Assembly (NCBI GenBank): GCA_902800345.1
Contig: CADCDO010000009.1
Location: forward strand, 20,081 to 84,080
Direction: 5' to 3'
Length of the DNA stretch: 64,000 bases
Source: Fibrobacter succinogenes
Lineage (GTDB): Bacteria > Fibrobacterota > Fibrobacteria > Fibrobacterales > Fibrobacteraceae
The position numbers and the translations under genes were made by a program. Of this stretch, positions 34,746 through 43,389 are shown in pieces. Position 1 is the first letter of the stretch; every line of letters begins with the position of its first letter. The notes beneath the pieces were generated by a model, which made no database searches, was not told the DNA's origin, and was given only the letters and a program-made list of their open reading frames with translations.

Positions 34746-35687
34746 TCACACCAGCTGTTCAAGTATTTTTTCCACCATCATGGAATTGAGCGGGCGGTCG
34801 TGCGTCTCCGTAGTCATCACGAAGTTCTTGCCCAGGCAAAAGCCGTTCATCAAGTACATTTCCATCTTGGAGGCCATGTTCTGGCAATACTCCGGCACAT
34901 CGATCATCCCGAAATGTTCCCAGACAAACTCCTTACGCGTCCGCACGTTCAAGCACGTAAAATCCGGATAAACGACAACGCTCTTACGGCCTCGCACACG
35001 CAATCCACCGCGACATTCACCAACTCCGCGACTTCCGCCAGCATCGCGACGACCCGCGCGAACCTCACCAACACCGCGCGCCACGTCCACATCACACGCC
35101 CCCGCATGCAGCAACTCATGCGGAAACTCGTAGCGGTAAGGAATCCCCCTGCGGAACAGCGCATCCGCAATGATGATTTCAGACTTCGACCGCACGCGCT
35201 CGCCCCGCGCCGTCATCAGCACCGGCCCGTCCGCGTCGAATTCACGACCGGCGTACTTCACCGCACTCCAGCGCGCCACAAAATCTTCATCGGGATACAC
35301 AAGCGGGGTCACCAGCGAACGCCGCGCCGGATGCAGCAGTGCATACAAGTTTTCCGCAACGGACACATCGTACTTCGCCACGCATTTTTCCAAGACCCCG
35401 CGCAGTTTCTGAAGTTCGGCCCGCATTTTCGCATCGTAATCGCGCTGGGCAATGGTCGACGCAAACGACATTTTCTCTTCCGGAATATACTCGCCCTTGC
35501 GCCCCGTCTTCGCCGTCACGCGAAAATACTGGAACCCGCCACGGTGCGGCGACACGTTCAGCACGCCAGCCGGCGCACGCGAAAGCCTTTTCGAAAGCAC
35601 CGCCTCGACATTAGACAATTCAGCGATCCGCTCACGAAGCAGCGGCAAAAGACAATCTTTGGACAAATTTTCTACAACTCGTTCCAT
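34746..35687 (-). CDS. PD-(D/E)XK-like hypothetical protein with internal insertion
   Basis: 313 residues from ATG 35687, preceded by GAGGGGA; a TTG one codon upstream is not preferred. An N-terminal helical region contains QKLRGVLEKCVAKYDV. A nuclease-like core follows: RSKSEIIIADALF (Glu), then VVVYPDFTCLN (Asp), then EFVWEHFG. This order matches the PD-(D/E)XK fold as seen in many Firmicutes and Bacteroidetes hypotheticals. Between HELL and VVVYPDF lies a Gly/Arg/Val-rich stretch of about 40 residues (GVGEVRAGRRDAGGSRGVGE) that does not look like core sequence. The DNA there is repetitive. Nuclease activity is unproven. Confidence 0.65.
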   Translation of the reverse strand: MERVVENLSKDCLLPLLRERIAELSNVEAVLSKRLSRAPAGVLNVSPHRGGFQYFRVTAKTGRKGEYIPEEKMSFASTIAQRDYDAKMRAELQKLRGVLEKCVAKYDVSVAENLYALLHPARRSLVTPLVYPDEDFVARWSAVKYAGREFDADGPVLMTARGERVRSKSEIIIADALFRRGIPYRYEFPHELLHAGACDVDVARGVGEVRAGRRDAGGSRGVGECRGGLRVRGRKSVVVYPDFTCLNVRTRKEFVWEHFGMIDVPEYCQNMASKMEMYLMNGFCLGKNFVMTTETHDRPLNSMMVEKILEQLV

Positions 35688-35775
35688 CAAATCCCCTCAA
35701 ATTTTATAATGAGCAGAAGTAATCTACATTTTAATTTCTAACTTGACCAGTAGAGTTTGTTGTGACGGGAAAATC

Positions 35776-36792
35776 ATGATTTGCAAGAAGTGCGGAGGTA
35801 TATACGATGACGACATGCAGAAATGCATGTGGTGTGACGCACCGAACGAAAATCCAGACCAATCGACAGACGCACAAGAAGCCGAAACGGCCGAATCGGC
35901 TCTCCAGGAATGCGAAGTTTGCAGTAAAAAAGCAGTTTTCTGGCTCAAGTTCTTTTTTATTGTAAATCTTATCTGGCTTATCGTTTTTATCTCATCTAAT
36001 CTTCTTTATAAAGATTTTGGAGATCTCCAATTCACTATTAGCCAAATGGGGTTCGCATACATTGCGGGATCAATTCTTTTCAGCTGGTTTGTATCTGTTA
36101 TGTCTATAGTGACTTTCAAATTTAGCAACCCGCCAGTCATCTTTCTTAGTTGGTTGGATGTTCTCCTATCCATCGTTTTCTGCATTTGTATTATTAAATG
36201 TTGCTCATGGGTTTATTCCGCCGTAAAAGCGCAGCGTCATTTTTCCAAGACTAGAATTTCACCTGACGCCGCAGCATTTTCTGGCCTAATACCTTTTGTG
36301 TTTCCGTTTGCTCACTATTTTATTTTTAGGGATTTGCTTGCTTTGCAAAAAGAAACTATTGACGACAAATCTCTAGAGTACAAAAAAATATCGAACTTGA
36401 ATCTTTGGGCAATTCCTATATTCGGCACCTTTGTTCACATCGGCTTTTTTGTGATAATCAACTTTGACATGTGGGTTACAAGCGTATTCTTGAGCTATAT
36501 CCTCATAGCCTGCTACATCAAAATCATACGCACTATCACCGCGAACGTAAGCACGCTCCATTCATTGGCGACAGCGGCTTCCCCGACAGCCGACACTTCC
36601 AGCGATTTTCCCGACGCTTCCAGCAGCACCCCAGACGCCCCGTCTGCCGACGCACCCTGCGGCAGCGCAGCCAGCAGCGAACTGTGCAAAAACTCCCCAG
36701 CCAGCGACGAACCGAACAACGACACCCCTAGCGACACATCAAACAACGAACTAGACCACGACACTCCCGATAACCCGCAGAGGCCAGCATGA
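35776..36792 (+). CDS. Zinc-ribbon membrane protein, tandem family member 1
   Basis: 338 residues from ATG 35776 (MICKKCG), chosen because the next paralogue starts the same way. It has a zinc ribbon (CKKCG...CMWCD) at the N-terminus and a second Cys pair (ECEVCSKKA). Four transmembrane helices follow, with a conserved loop ISPDAAAFSGLIPFVFPFAHYFIFRDLLALQKE that resembles DUF4328. The C-terminal tail is Ser/Pro/Asp-rich and disordered. The stop overlaps the next start by four bases, so members 1-3 form one operon. Function unknown. Confidence 0.65.
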   Translation: MICKKCGGIYDDDMQKCMWCDAPNENPDQSTDAQEAETAESALQECEVCSKKAVFWLKFFFIVNLIWLIVFISSNLLYKDFGDLQFTISQMGFAYIAGSILFSWFVSVMSIVTFKFSNPPVIFLSWLDVLLSIVFCICIIKCCSWVYSAVKAQRHFSKTRISPDAAAFSGLIPFVFPFAHYFIFRDLLALQKETIDDKSLEYKKISNLNLWAIPIFGTFVHIGFFVIINFDMWVTSVFLSYILIACYIKIIRTITANVSTLHSLATAASPTADTSSDFPDASSSTPDAPSADAPCGSAASSELCKNSPASDEPNNDTPSDTSNNELDHDTPDNPQRPA

Positions 36793-37796
36793 TTTGCAAA
36801 AAGTGCGGAAGGAAATACGACGACGACATGCCGAAGTGCTTGTGGTGTGACGCACTGAACGACAGCAAAGTCGATTCTTCGGGCACAAACCCGGCAGACG
36901 GAACCGACCCGGAGGAAACAGAACACCTCACGGAATGCGAAGCGCGTGGTAAGCGAGCTGAATATTGGCTCAAGGCATTCTTTTTCACCAGCCTCGTCAT
37001 GATTATTTTACCCATAACCGCCATATATTGGAAATCAACAAATGGTCCCTTAGACATAAACTTACTGGGCATAATTGTCGGTTTTTGGGTTTGGCTCGTC
37101 CCTCTCTACATATCAGCACTAAGCCCGGTGTTAGTCATGTTATGGCCAGTCATTGCCCTAGCCACTTTTGCTTCATGCATCTTTCTAGTTATTTCCTTAT
37201 GCAAGTGCGTCCATCACTACTGCGGTTGGCTTCATTTTTCCGAAACAGAACAAAGTCATTTCTCGAAAATGTGGTTTTCACCTGATGTAGCAGTCATCCG
37301 CACCGTAATTCCCGTTATTGGTCCTATTTTTCAATATTTTATTTTCAACGACTTGCTCGCCCGGCAAAAAGAAGTGCTTGAAAGGAATCATCAAGACTGC
37401 AGGAACCTTCCTGATTGGCTGCTCCCCGTAATTTCCGTATCCGGCTTTGTGATGCAGTCAGGATTATTGACAATCAGCATTCTCAAGGAGTGGCTTCCTA
37501 TCGTGTGGTTTGCCAGCGTACTTTCTGGCATCATCCTTTTCGCTAGTTACATCAAAATCATACGCACCGTCACCGCGAACATGAGCACGCTCCATTCATT
37601 GGCAACAGCGACTTCCCCAACAGCCGACACTTCCAGCGATTTTCCCGACACTTCCAACAGCACCCCAGACTCCCCATCTGCCGACGCTCCCTGCAACACC
37701 GCAGCCAGCGACGAACCGAACAACGACACCCCTAGCGACACTCCAAACAACGAACTAGACCACGACACTCCCGATAACCCGCAGAGGCCAGCATGA
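36789..37796 (+). CDS. Zinc-ribbon membrane protein, tandem family member 2
   Basis: 335 residues, a clear paralogue of member 1. It shares the zinc ribbon CKKCGRKYDDDMPKCLWCD, membrane helices, the loop FSPDVAVIRTVIPVIGPIFQ...DLLARQKE, and an almost identical Ser/Asp tail at the DNA level (the last 230 bases or so of both genes are near copies). The second ribbon pair has lost a Cys (ECEARGKRA). ATGA overlaps couple it on both sides. Confidence 0.65.
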   Translation: MICKKCGRKYDDDMPKCLWCDALNDSKVDSSGTNPADGTDPEETEHLTECEARGKRAEYWLKAFFFTSLVMIILPITAIYWKSTNGPLDINLLGIIVGFWVWLVPLYISALSPVLVMLWPVIALATFASCIFLVISLCKCVHHYCGWLHFSETEQSHFSKMWFSPDVAVIRTVIPVIGPIFQYFIFNDLLARQKEVLERNHQDCRNLPDWLLPVISVSGFVMQSGLLTISILKEWLPIVWFASVLSGIILFASYIKIIRTVTANMSTLHSLATATSPTADTSSDFPDTSNSTPDSPSADAPCNTAASDEPNNDTPSDTPNNELDHDTPDNPQRPA

Positions 37797-38515
37797 TTTG
37801 CGAAGAGACCGAATCCGTCAACGACGAAATCCAGTCGCAGGAATTTTTCGACAAAGGAATTCAGGAGAATGTCCTGCGTGGAGAAAAACTGATTGGCAAA
37901 GCAAAAAAAACAATTCAAACCATTGTCTTGGCAGACCTGTTCATTTTCGTGACGGGAATTCTAACGCTCGACCTGTTCTTTGTTGCATACCCCCTCCTAT
38001 CTCTACTCATATTCTTCATGCTGTTTTCGACAATCTCAATTTATTGTAAATGGCTTTACCATATTTTGAACAACATTCGCAAATTTTCAGAGACTCGTTT
38101 TTCTCCAAGGGATGCCGTTGTTGGCTCGCTTTTCCCTGGCATCGGCCAGTTCATGACATTTTTTATTTTCAAAGATATTCTCACGCACCAAAAAGAAGTC
38201 CTCGACGCGCACGGAATCAATTCCGCCCCCATCTCGACGTTCACACTCTTGACCCCACTCATACCTGTTCCCATACTTTTTTTGTTTCTTTTGCTCTTGC
38301 TCGGGATAATTCAGAATATTAGCTTCTGGGCCGTGCTAATTCTCGCAGGTTTTTTCTTTCCCATTATACCATACGCTTTAATCTTCAAGGTCGCGTTCGA
38401 CATATTTGCAATAATCATCCTGCTCATATACATGAACTTGGTCCAACAGCCCCTATCAAACGAAAAGTCGATTGCCCAATTGAATATAGACAACCCGCTG
38501 CAAAATAACCCCTAA
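37793..38515 (+). CDS. Membrane protein, tandem family member 3 without zinc ribbon
   Basis: 240 residues. The first residues (MICEETESVNDEI) keep the MIC opening but no ribbon. Four helices and the family loop FSPRDAVVGSLFPGIGQFMTFFIFKDIL are present, and the disordered tail is missing. It is coupled to member 2 by an ATGA overlap. It appears to be a shortened family member; loss of the ribbon suggests a different or lost regulatory role. Confidence 0.6.
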   Translation: MICEETESVNDEIQSQEFFDKGIQENVLRGEKLIGKAKKTIQTIVLADLFIFVTGILTLDLFFVAYPLLSLLIFFMLFSTISIYCKWLYHILNNIRKFSETRFSPRDAVVGSLFPGIGQFMTFFIFKDILTHQKEVLDAHGINSAPISTFTLLTPLIPVPILFLFLLLLLGIIQNISFWAVLILAGFFFPIIPYALIFKVAFDIFAIIILLIYMNLVQQPLSNEKSIAQLNIDNPLQNNP

Positions 38516-38546
38516 AGCTTTTCTACATTGGCAAACGGAGGCATAA

Positions 38547-39055
38547 ATGATTTCCAAATATTCCACATTCCCAGTTTTCGAAGCCCGCAGCAAAAAGGTC
38601 ATCTTATGGCTCAGGCTTTTCTGCATCGGCCTTGTCGCCTTCGCCATCGCCACGGAAATTTTAATTTCGCGCACTGTCGGCCCCGGCAGCTACCTTGAAG
38701 AATTGCATAATCAACTTTTTTTTGCAATAATGAATAGCATACTCACCCCACTCGTCATTATTCAATTCTTCTACGGAAATAGCAATGAATCAGGTCGGCT
38801 GGTGCATAGGAATTTTCGGCGCGAAAGACCTCATTGCGGTAAGAATTATAAGCATTATCCTCAGCATCACCCTTTTCGCTAGCTACATCAAAATCATACG
38901 CGCCATCACCGTGAACATGAGCACGCTCGTTCATTGGCGACAGTCGACACTCGCGGCAACCCGCAGAGGCCAGCATGTTTTGCGAAAAAACCGAACTCGT
39001 CAACAATGAAATTTAATCGCAGGAATTTTTCGACAAAGAAATTCACCTTATAAAA
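38547..39055 (+). pseudogene. Decayed copies of the tandem membrane-protein family
   Basis: From ATG 38547 the DNA reads FEARSKKVILWLRLF, like ECEARGKRAEYWLKAFF of member 2, and stays in frame for two helices. After 38785 the family reading moves to another frame: ITLFASYIKIIRAITVNMSTL matches IILFASYIKIIRTVTANMSTL. A new ATG near 38973 opens like member 3 (MFCEKTELVNNEI) and stops within 15 codons. This is at least two broken copies, joined by deletion and frameshift. Confidence 0.75.
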
Positions 39056-39087
39056 AAAATGCGCGGGACGAGCCCGGCATTTTTTTA
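39056..39087. terminator. Bidirectional terminator
   Basis: An imperfect stem, ATGCGCGGG with CCCGGCAT, is flanked by A-rich DNA on one side and T-rich DNA on the other. It serves the plus-strand family array and the minus-strand short peptide gene. Confidence 0.7.
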
Positions 39088-39109
39088 AGTCTATTTTTCG
39101 ATGATGGAT

Positions 39110-39259
39110 TTAGTTGAATTCACCATTAAATCCATTGTTATCACTTTCCTCATCAAAATGAGTGATGTCCGAAGAATCCAACAGACCCGTCTTGTAGCCC
39201 ATTTCTACAACTTCCATGCTGGGAGCCACATACTTCTTCTTTTCAATTTCGATGTTCAT
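39110..39259 (-). CDS. 49-residue peptide after a secreted protein
   Basis: The minus strand from ATG 39259 encodes 49 residues starting MNIEIEKKKYVAPSMEVVEM and ending with an Asn/Asp/Gly-rich stretch (EESDNNGFNGEFN). GGGGGAT lies 6 bases before the ATG. It starts 11 bases after the stop of the secreted-protein gene and is followed by a terminator, so it is a real last gene of that unit. The opening KxYVxPxMEVVEM is reminiscent of short peptides common in Bacteroidetes and relatives, some of which are precursor-like, but no cysteine or Gly-Gly leader end is present. Function unknown. Confidence 0.7.
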   Translation of the reverse strand: MNIEIEKKKYVAPSMEVVEMGYKTGLLDSSDITHFDEESDNNGFNGEFN

Positions 39260-39270
39260 GATTATCCCCC

Positions 39271-40257
39271 TTACTTAATAACCACTTTCTTTCTGTTGTT
39301 GTAGTAGGTGCCCTTTGCGGTCGGCTTCTGCATCAGTCTGCGGCCCTTCATATCGAACCAGCGGTCTTCAACAACGATTTCGCCCGTACGGGTGTCCATC
39401 GTACCCAAGTACATCGTGCTATCCTTGCCCGTAATCAAGTGGACTTCAATAGTTGACGGCAAGTCCTCGAGGCTAGCCACTTCGTTTCCTTCTTTCGCAA
39501 GGCCCCTAACCTGAGAAGCTTTACCAGCTTCTTCGGCCTTGAGATAGGCTCTGAAGGCGCGTACAGACGCACATACGCCATCTTTACAGTTACCTTTCTT
39601 GAACGTACCTATTTTAGTACCATTTTTCTCTTCACCGGCAAAGCCATAGACACCCTTGACAGTTGTCTTGTTGAACTGAATCGGTTCATAAGTTCCGATA
39701 AAGTCCCAATTATACCCTTCGTAGGAACCCGTTCTATGTCTGCTATTAGTCGTCGTATTGAGAGTCACGCTTTTCGTAAATTTGAGTTGTAAATCATTTC
39801 CCTGAAGAAGGAAAATATACGGCGTATTGGCTTGTATATTTTTCCCAGTATATTTTCTGACATTAACGATCAAGTCACAGGTTTTGTCACCAGCATTGCA
39901 GCCGTGCCTGGACACTTCAACAAACTCGCAAATAGCAAAATTCCAGTTATTCAAGGCCGTTTGAAGTTCAGACACACTAATATCAAAAGGAAGCATCAAC
40001 GTAGAAGCAACGCCGCCTTCAGTTGTTGTCGACGTTCCACTAGATTGAGTCCCCTTGAACACACGGTTAAAGGAAACCCCATCCACTCTGACATTATTAA
40101 TTTCCGGCAGAGGAACGTTTGCATCGTCGTCGATGTAAGCGATTTTTTTACCATTAACTTTTTTGATGGTTATTGGACCATATTGGTCATCTGCAAATGA
40201 AGTCCCCCCTAAGGCAAACAATGCCAGCATGGAGACCAGAATTGATTTTATATTCAT
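39271..40257 (-). CDS. Secreted protein with type IX-like C-terminal tail
   Basis: 328 residues with signal peptide ending TSFA-D. The middle is beta-rich with a Cys pair (RHGCNAGDKTCDLIVNVRKY) and another (KGNCKDGVCASVRAFRAY). The last 30 residues (FDMKGRRLMQKPTAKGTYYN then NRKKVVIK) match the C-terminal sorting-type domain seen on many Fibrobacter secreted proteins, including cellulases. The protein is therefore likely exported and attached to or released from the outer surface. The 49-residue peptide gene follows in the same unit. No enzymatic motif was recognised. Confidence 0.75.
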   Translation of the reverse strand: MNIKSILVSMLALFALGGTSFADDQYGPITIKKVNGKKIAYIDDDANVPLPEINNVRVDGVSFNRVFKGTQSSGTSTTTEGGVASTLMLPFDISVSELQTALNNWNFAICEFVEVSRHGCNAGDKTCDLIVNVRKYTGKNIQANTPYIFLLQGNDLQLKFTKSVTLNTTTNSRHRTGSYEGYNWDFIGTYEPIQFNKTTVKGVYGFAGEEKNGTKIGTFKKGNCKDGVCASVRAFRAYLKAEEAGKASQVRGLAKEGNEVASLEDLPSTIEVHLITGKDSTMYLGTMDTRTGEIVVEDRWFDMKGRRLMQKPTAKGTYYNNRKKVVIK

Positions 40258-40479
40258 GGTGTACCCCCAAAATTTTTGTTGTACAAATATAGTAAAATAA
40301 AAGATTTTTGCAAATTAATAAAAATAAATTATATACGTTCGCAAATTCCCCCAAATTCTTCAAAAAAGGGGGAATTACTTTATATTACATAAAAAGTTAC
40401 GTTTATTACAACAACTAAATAATATTTTTATACGCTTTACAGGTAAAAAAATGTCACATTTTGCACAAATGTTTACAAA

Positions 40480-40499
40480 AAAAGGCAGCCGCGCTGCCG
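40480..40499 (-). terminator. Terminator of the FGE-like/membrane gene pair
   Basis: A perfect GGCAGC-GCG-GCTGCC hairpin is followed on the minus strand by seven T. It lies about 45 bases beyond the stop at 40545. Confidence 0.85.
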
Positions 40500-40544
40500 T
40501 TCGTTTATATTTTAAGTAAGAAAAAAATATCGTAACTTGCTACA

Positions 40545-41129
40545 CTATGCCTTTTTTTTCTTTTTGCGAGCCCGTCTAGCCACGACAGCCGGGCGCACCA
40601 TCGTCGCGATGTTCATCGCCGTTCCAATCAAAATTAAGAAACTTGCGCAATAAAGCCCAATTCCCGCCTCAATTTTCAATAGCGGCACTCCGAGCATATC
40701 GCCCACCTGCGAAAGTTTCATCAAGAGCGACCACAGCGACACCATCGACAAAAGTCCCATCACCGCCGACGCCAGCGGAACGAACCACGAAAAGGCGGCC
40801 GCCAAAAAAATCGCGGCGAGAATGCCGTACAAATGATGTACCGGTTCCATTTTCGGGAAGTTCGGAATTTGCGTTTTGAAACGGTCGAGCGTCTTTGGAT
40901 TTTCCTTGACAATACGGCGCATCTGCCCCAGCGCCGGTTCCGACAGCGACTTGTCCAAATCTACGCCGGAGGCAATCTGGTAAAAAGTCGTCTCGGCAAT
41001 GGGCTTTGCGTTTTCCTTGACAGCGCAAGAAACGTTCGCCAATGGCATCAGCAACGCAAGAAACACTAACAAGTACGGAAGTGCCGTAAGTTTCTTGAAA
41101 ACACTCATTTCCTTGCTGGATTTTTTCAT
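40545..41129 (-). CDS. Four-helix membrane protein
   Basis: 194 residues: one N-terminal helix (LPYLLVFLALLMPLANVSC, possibly an uncleaved signal), a periplasmic segment of about 60 residues, and three further helices. The C-terminus is strongly basic (ARRARKKKKKA), so it should face the cytoplasm. No family was recognised. The ATG overlaps the stop of the FGE-like gene by four bases, so the two are made together. Confidence 0.65.
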   Translation of the reverse strand: MKKSSKEMSVFKKLTALPYLLVFLALLMPLANVSCAVKENAKPIAETTFYQIASGVDLDKSLSEPALGQMRRIVKENPKTLDRFKTQIPNFPKMEPVHHLYGILAAIFLAAAFSWFVPLASAVMGLLSMVSLWSLLMKLSQVGDMLGVPLLKIEAGIGLYCASFLILIGTAMNIATMVRPAVVARRARKKKKKA

Positions 41130-43324
41130 TTTTTATCACCCTGAATTATTCTATTAAGCGGAAATACGCAACGGAAACCGATAAAATCAGACCAATAGCG
41201 CGGGTCTTCATCATCTCTAGCGGTCATGTTCAAATCATCCACTTTGGACTTCCAGGAACCGCCCTTCAAGACTTTGTCCGTTCCCAAATAGGAGCCGGTC
41301 GGATTGGAGTCTTCTACCTTGAACGTAATGGCAAAATAATTGTCGCGAGTCCATTCGGCAACATTCCCGGACATGTCGTAAAGTCCCCAAGCGTTCGGCA
41401 ATTTCGTCGCCACGTCATGCGGGCCATAGGCGGTCGAATCCTTCTTGCGGACATTCAAGGAATTTTCCGCAAAGACGGCATACTTGTTCACGGTGAACAA
41501 GTCGAACGACGACCAAAGCACGCCATCGTTGCTACCGGCGCGGCCTGCATATTCCCACTGGGCTTCGGTCGGCAGATCACCGCCAAGAGTCTTGCAGAAA
41601 TACTGGGCCTTGTCCCAGTTGATATTCTGGACCGGTTTTTTGGGGCCCTTGAACACAGAGCGGTCTTCAAAGCGCAATGTGGAATCCAAGGTTCCCATTA
41701 TCTTTTTGAAAAATTCCTGCGTCACTTCGGTTGTATGAATCGCGAACGGAGACATGGAAACGACTTTTCCGCGATAACGGAACGAGCCGGAGTCAATTAC
41801 GGCAACAACGCCACGGTCCGCATGCTCAATAAACTTCGATGTGGAGTCAAACTGGGAGTTTTTTTTTATGGCCGTCGAATCGGTCTTTGCGGATAATGTC
41901 GCATCTTTCTTGAATTTAAGCCAATCTCGCACTTCCGTTTCTTGGCTCACGTAATCCGGCAAGATAAACTCACCTTTACCTATATATAAAACGTCTCCCT
42001 TGCGGAAAGCCAGCTTGTCAAAGCGGTAATGGAAGCGACCCACAAGAGCGCCTTCTTTATAAGCCCACACCGGCTTATTGTTCACGAGCATCAAAGTCGT
42101 AATGAAGGAGCCGTCACCCGAAGAAAGTTCAGTCAACAGCGAATCCATCGGATAGCCTTCGACGACGCCCTTCCAGGTCACGTTGACACGGGCATTCGGT
42201 GCGCCAAACTGAATGATCAAAGAATCGACCTTGGTCGAATCGTTCGCATTTTTGATGGCCTTCACAGAAACCGGTTTTTCGTTTATCTGCACCGGAAGTT
42301 TCTGGAGGCTGTCCAGTTTGGCATGCAGCGCCTTGAAAATAAGATTGACTTCGCCCAGTTTTTTGCTGCGCCAAAGCGAGCGCGCCTCATCACGTTTAAG
42401 ATTATAGCGCTGGACATAATTACGGTAATCCGGACTCGTTAGAGTAAGGCCCAGGGAATCCGCCTGTTTAAGTTTCGGATAAAGATTCGAGAATTCCATC
42501 GTATCGATGCGCTGCACGTTCTTGTCGACATCAGCCGTAAAGGCATCATAAAGGCTTTCCGTTTCTTCGAGCGTCTTGGTGGCCTGGACGTTTTCCCTTG
42601 TCACCGAAAGGTTAAACTGCGATGCCGCACTTGAATCGACTTCCGGGAATTTAACGTTGAACACGAGCTTTTCGCCCGTCTTGAGTTTGCCGATATCGAC
42701 ATACGGGAGTTGATCCGGAGCGTTAAACGCAAACGTGTAAACGCCTTCCTTTACCGGATAGAACAAGTTCGACGGGCCTTTCAACGAAGGGCTGTAAGAT
42801 ACAACGTCCAAGTTCTTTTCGTCCGACTTTATTTCCACCACTCCCGGATGCGGGCATTCCTTGATGGTCTGCCACTTGCCATTTTTCATGAACATCAGTT
42901 TTCCGACGCGGGACGAATAAATATATTCGGAATCAAAATAGATATCGGCTTCATCCTGGAACGCCTTGTACTGGCGCGATGCGTATAAGCGCAAACCGAC
43001 AACTTCACGCACACTCAAATGGTTTTCCTTGAGGTTGAACGCATGAAGCCTATTATAATCTTCTATCTTGAGGTTTCCGACAAACCACAAGTATTCCTTT
43101 ACGGATTTTTTCTGACGAAGATAAAGCCTGTTCGCCTTTAGCGGAAAAACGGGTTCCTGCGAGATTGCAACAGAGTTGTCAAAAGCAATAGCCATATTGG
43201 ACGCATGTTCCAAAACGCCACCCACCTTGAAATTATCCGGCAACAATTTGAAGTTTCGGTCATCGTCTGCCATGGCGAGTGCCGGAATCAACATCAAAAG
43301 CGGAAGCAATCGGGAAATGTTCAT
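41126..43324 (-). CDS. Secreted protein with formylglycine-enzyme-fold domain
   Basis: 732 residues with a signal peptide (ends LAMA-D). The first 500 residues are a beta-rich region with several PEGA-like or Ig-like segments. The last 220 residues are an FGE-sulfatase fold: HTTEVTQEFFKKIMG, KPVQNINWDKAQYFCKTLGG, LPTEAQWEYAGRAG, WGLYDMSGNVAEWTRD, LKGGSWKSK and GFRCVF. The Cys that oxidises substrate in true formylglycine enzymes is absent from the SWKSK...NMTARDDEDPRYWSD stretch, so a binding role is more likely than catalysis. It is coupled to the four-helix membrane protein. Confidence 0.8.
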   Translation of the reverse strand: MNISRLLPLLMLIPALAMADDDRNFKLLPDNFKVGGVLEHASNMAIAFDNSVAISQEPVFPLKANRLYLRQKKSVKEYLWFVGNLKIEDYNRLHAFNLKENHLSVREVVGLRLYASRQYKAFQDEADIYFDSEYIYSSRVGKLMFMKNGKWQTIKECPHPGVVEIKSDEKNLDVVSYSPSLKGPSNLFYPVKEGVYTFAFNAPDQLPYVDIGKLKTGEKLVFNVKFPEVDSSAASQFNLSVTRENVQATKTLEETESLYDAFTADVDKNVQRIDTMEFSNLYPKLKQADSLGLTLTSPDYRNYVQRYNLKRDEARSLWRSKKLGEVNLIFKALHAKLDSLQKLPVQINEKPVSVKAIKNANDSTKVDSLIIQFGAPNARVNVTWKGVVEGYPMDSLLTELSSGDGSFITTLMLVNNKPVWAYKEGALVGRFHYRFDKLAFRKGDVLYIGKGEFILPDYVSQETEVRDWLKFKKDATLSAKTDSTAIKKNSQFDSTSKFIEHADRGVVAVIDSGSFRYRGKVVSMSPFAIHTTEVTQEFFKKIMGTLDSTLRFEDRSVFKGPKKPVQNINWDKAQYFCKTLGGDLPTEAQWEYAGRAGSNDGVLWSSFDLFTVNKYAVFAENSLNVRKKDSTAYGPHDVATKLPNAWGLYDMSGNVAEWTRDNYFAITFKVEDSNPTGSYLGTDKVLKGGSWKSKVDDLNMTARDDEDPRYWSDFIGFRCVFPLNRIIQGDKK

Positions 43325-43389
43325 AAACTCTCCTGTCTTTTTAGGAACCTTCTTGTCTAGAAAGATAATCTCTTCTAAGCAAATTAGTT

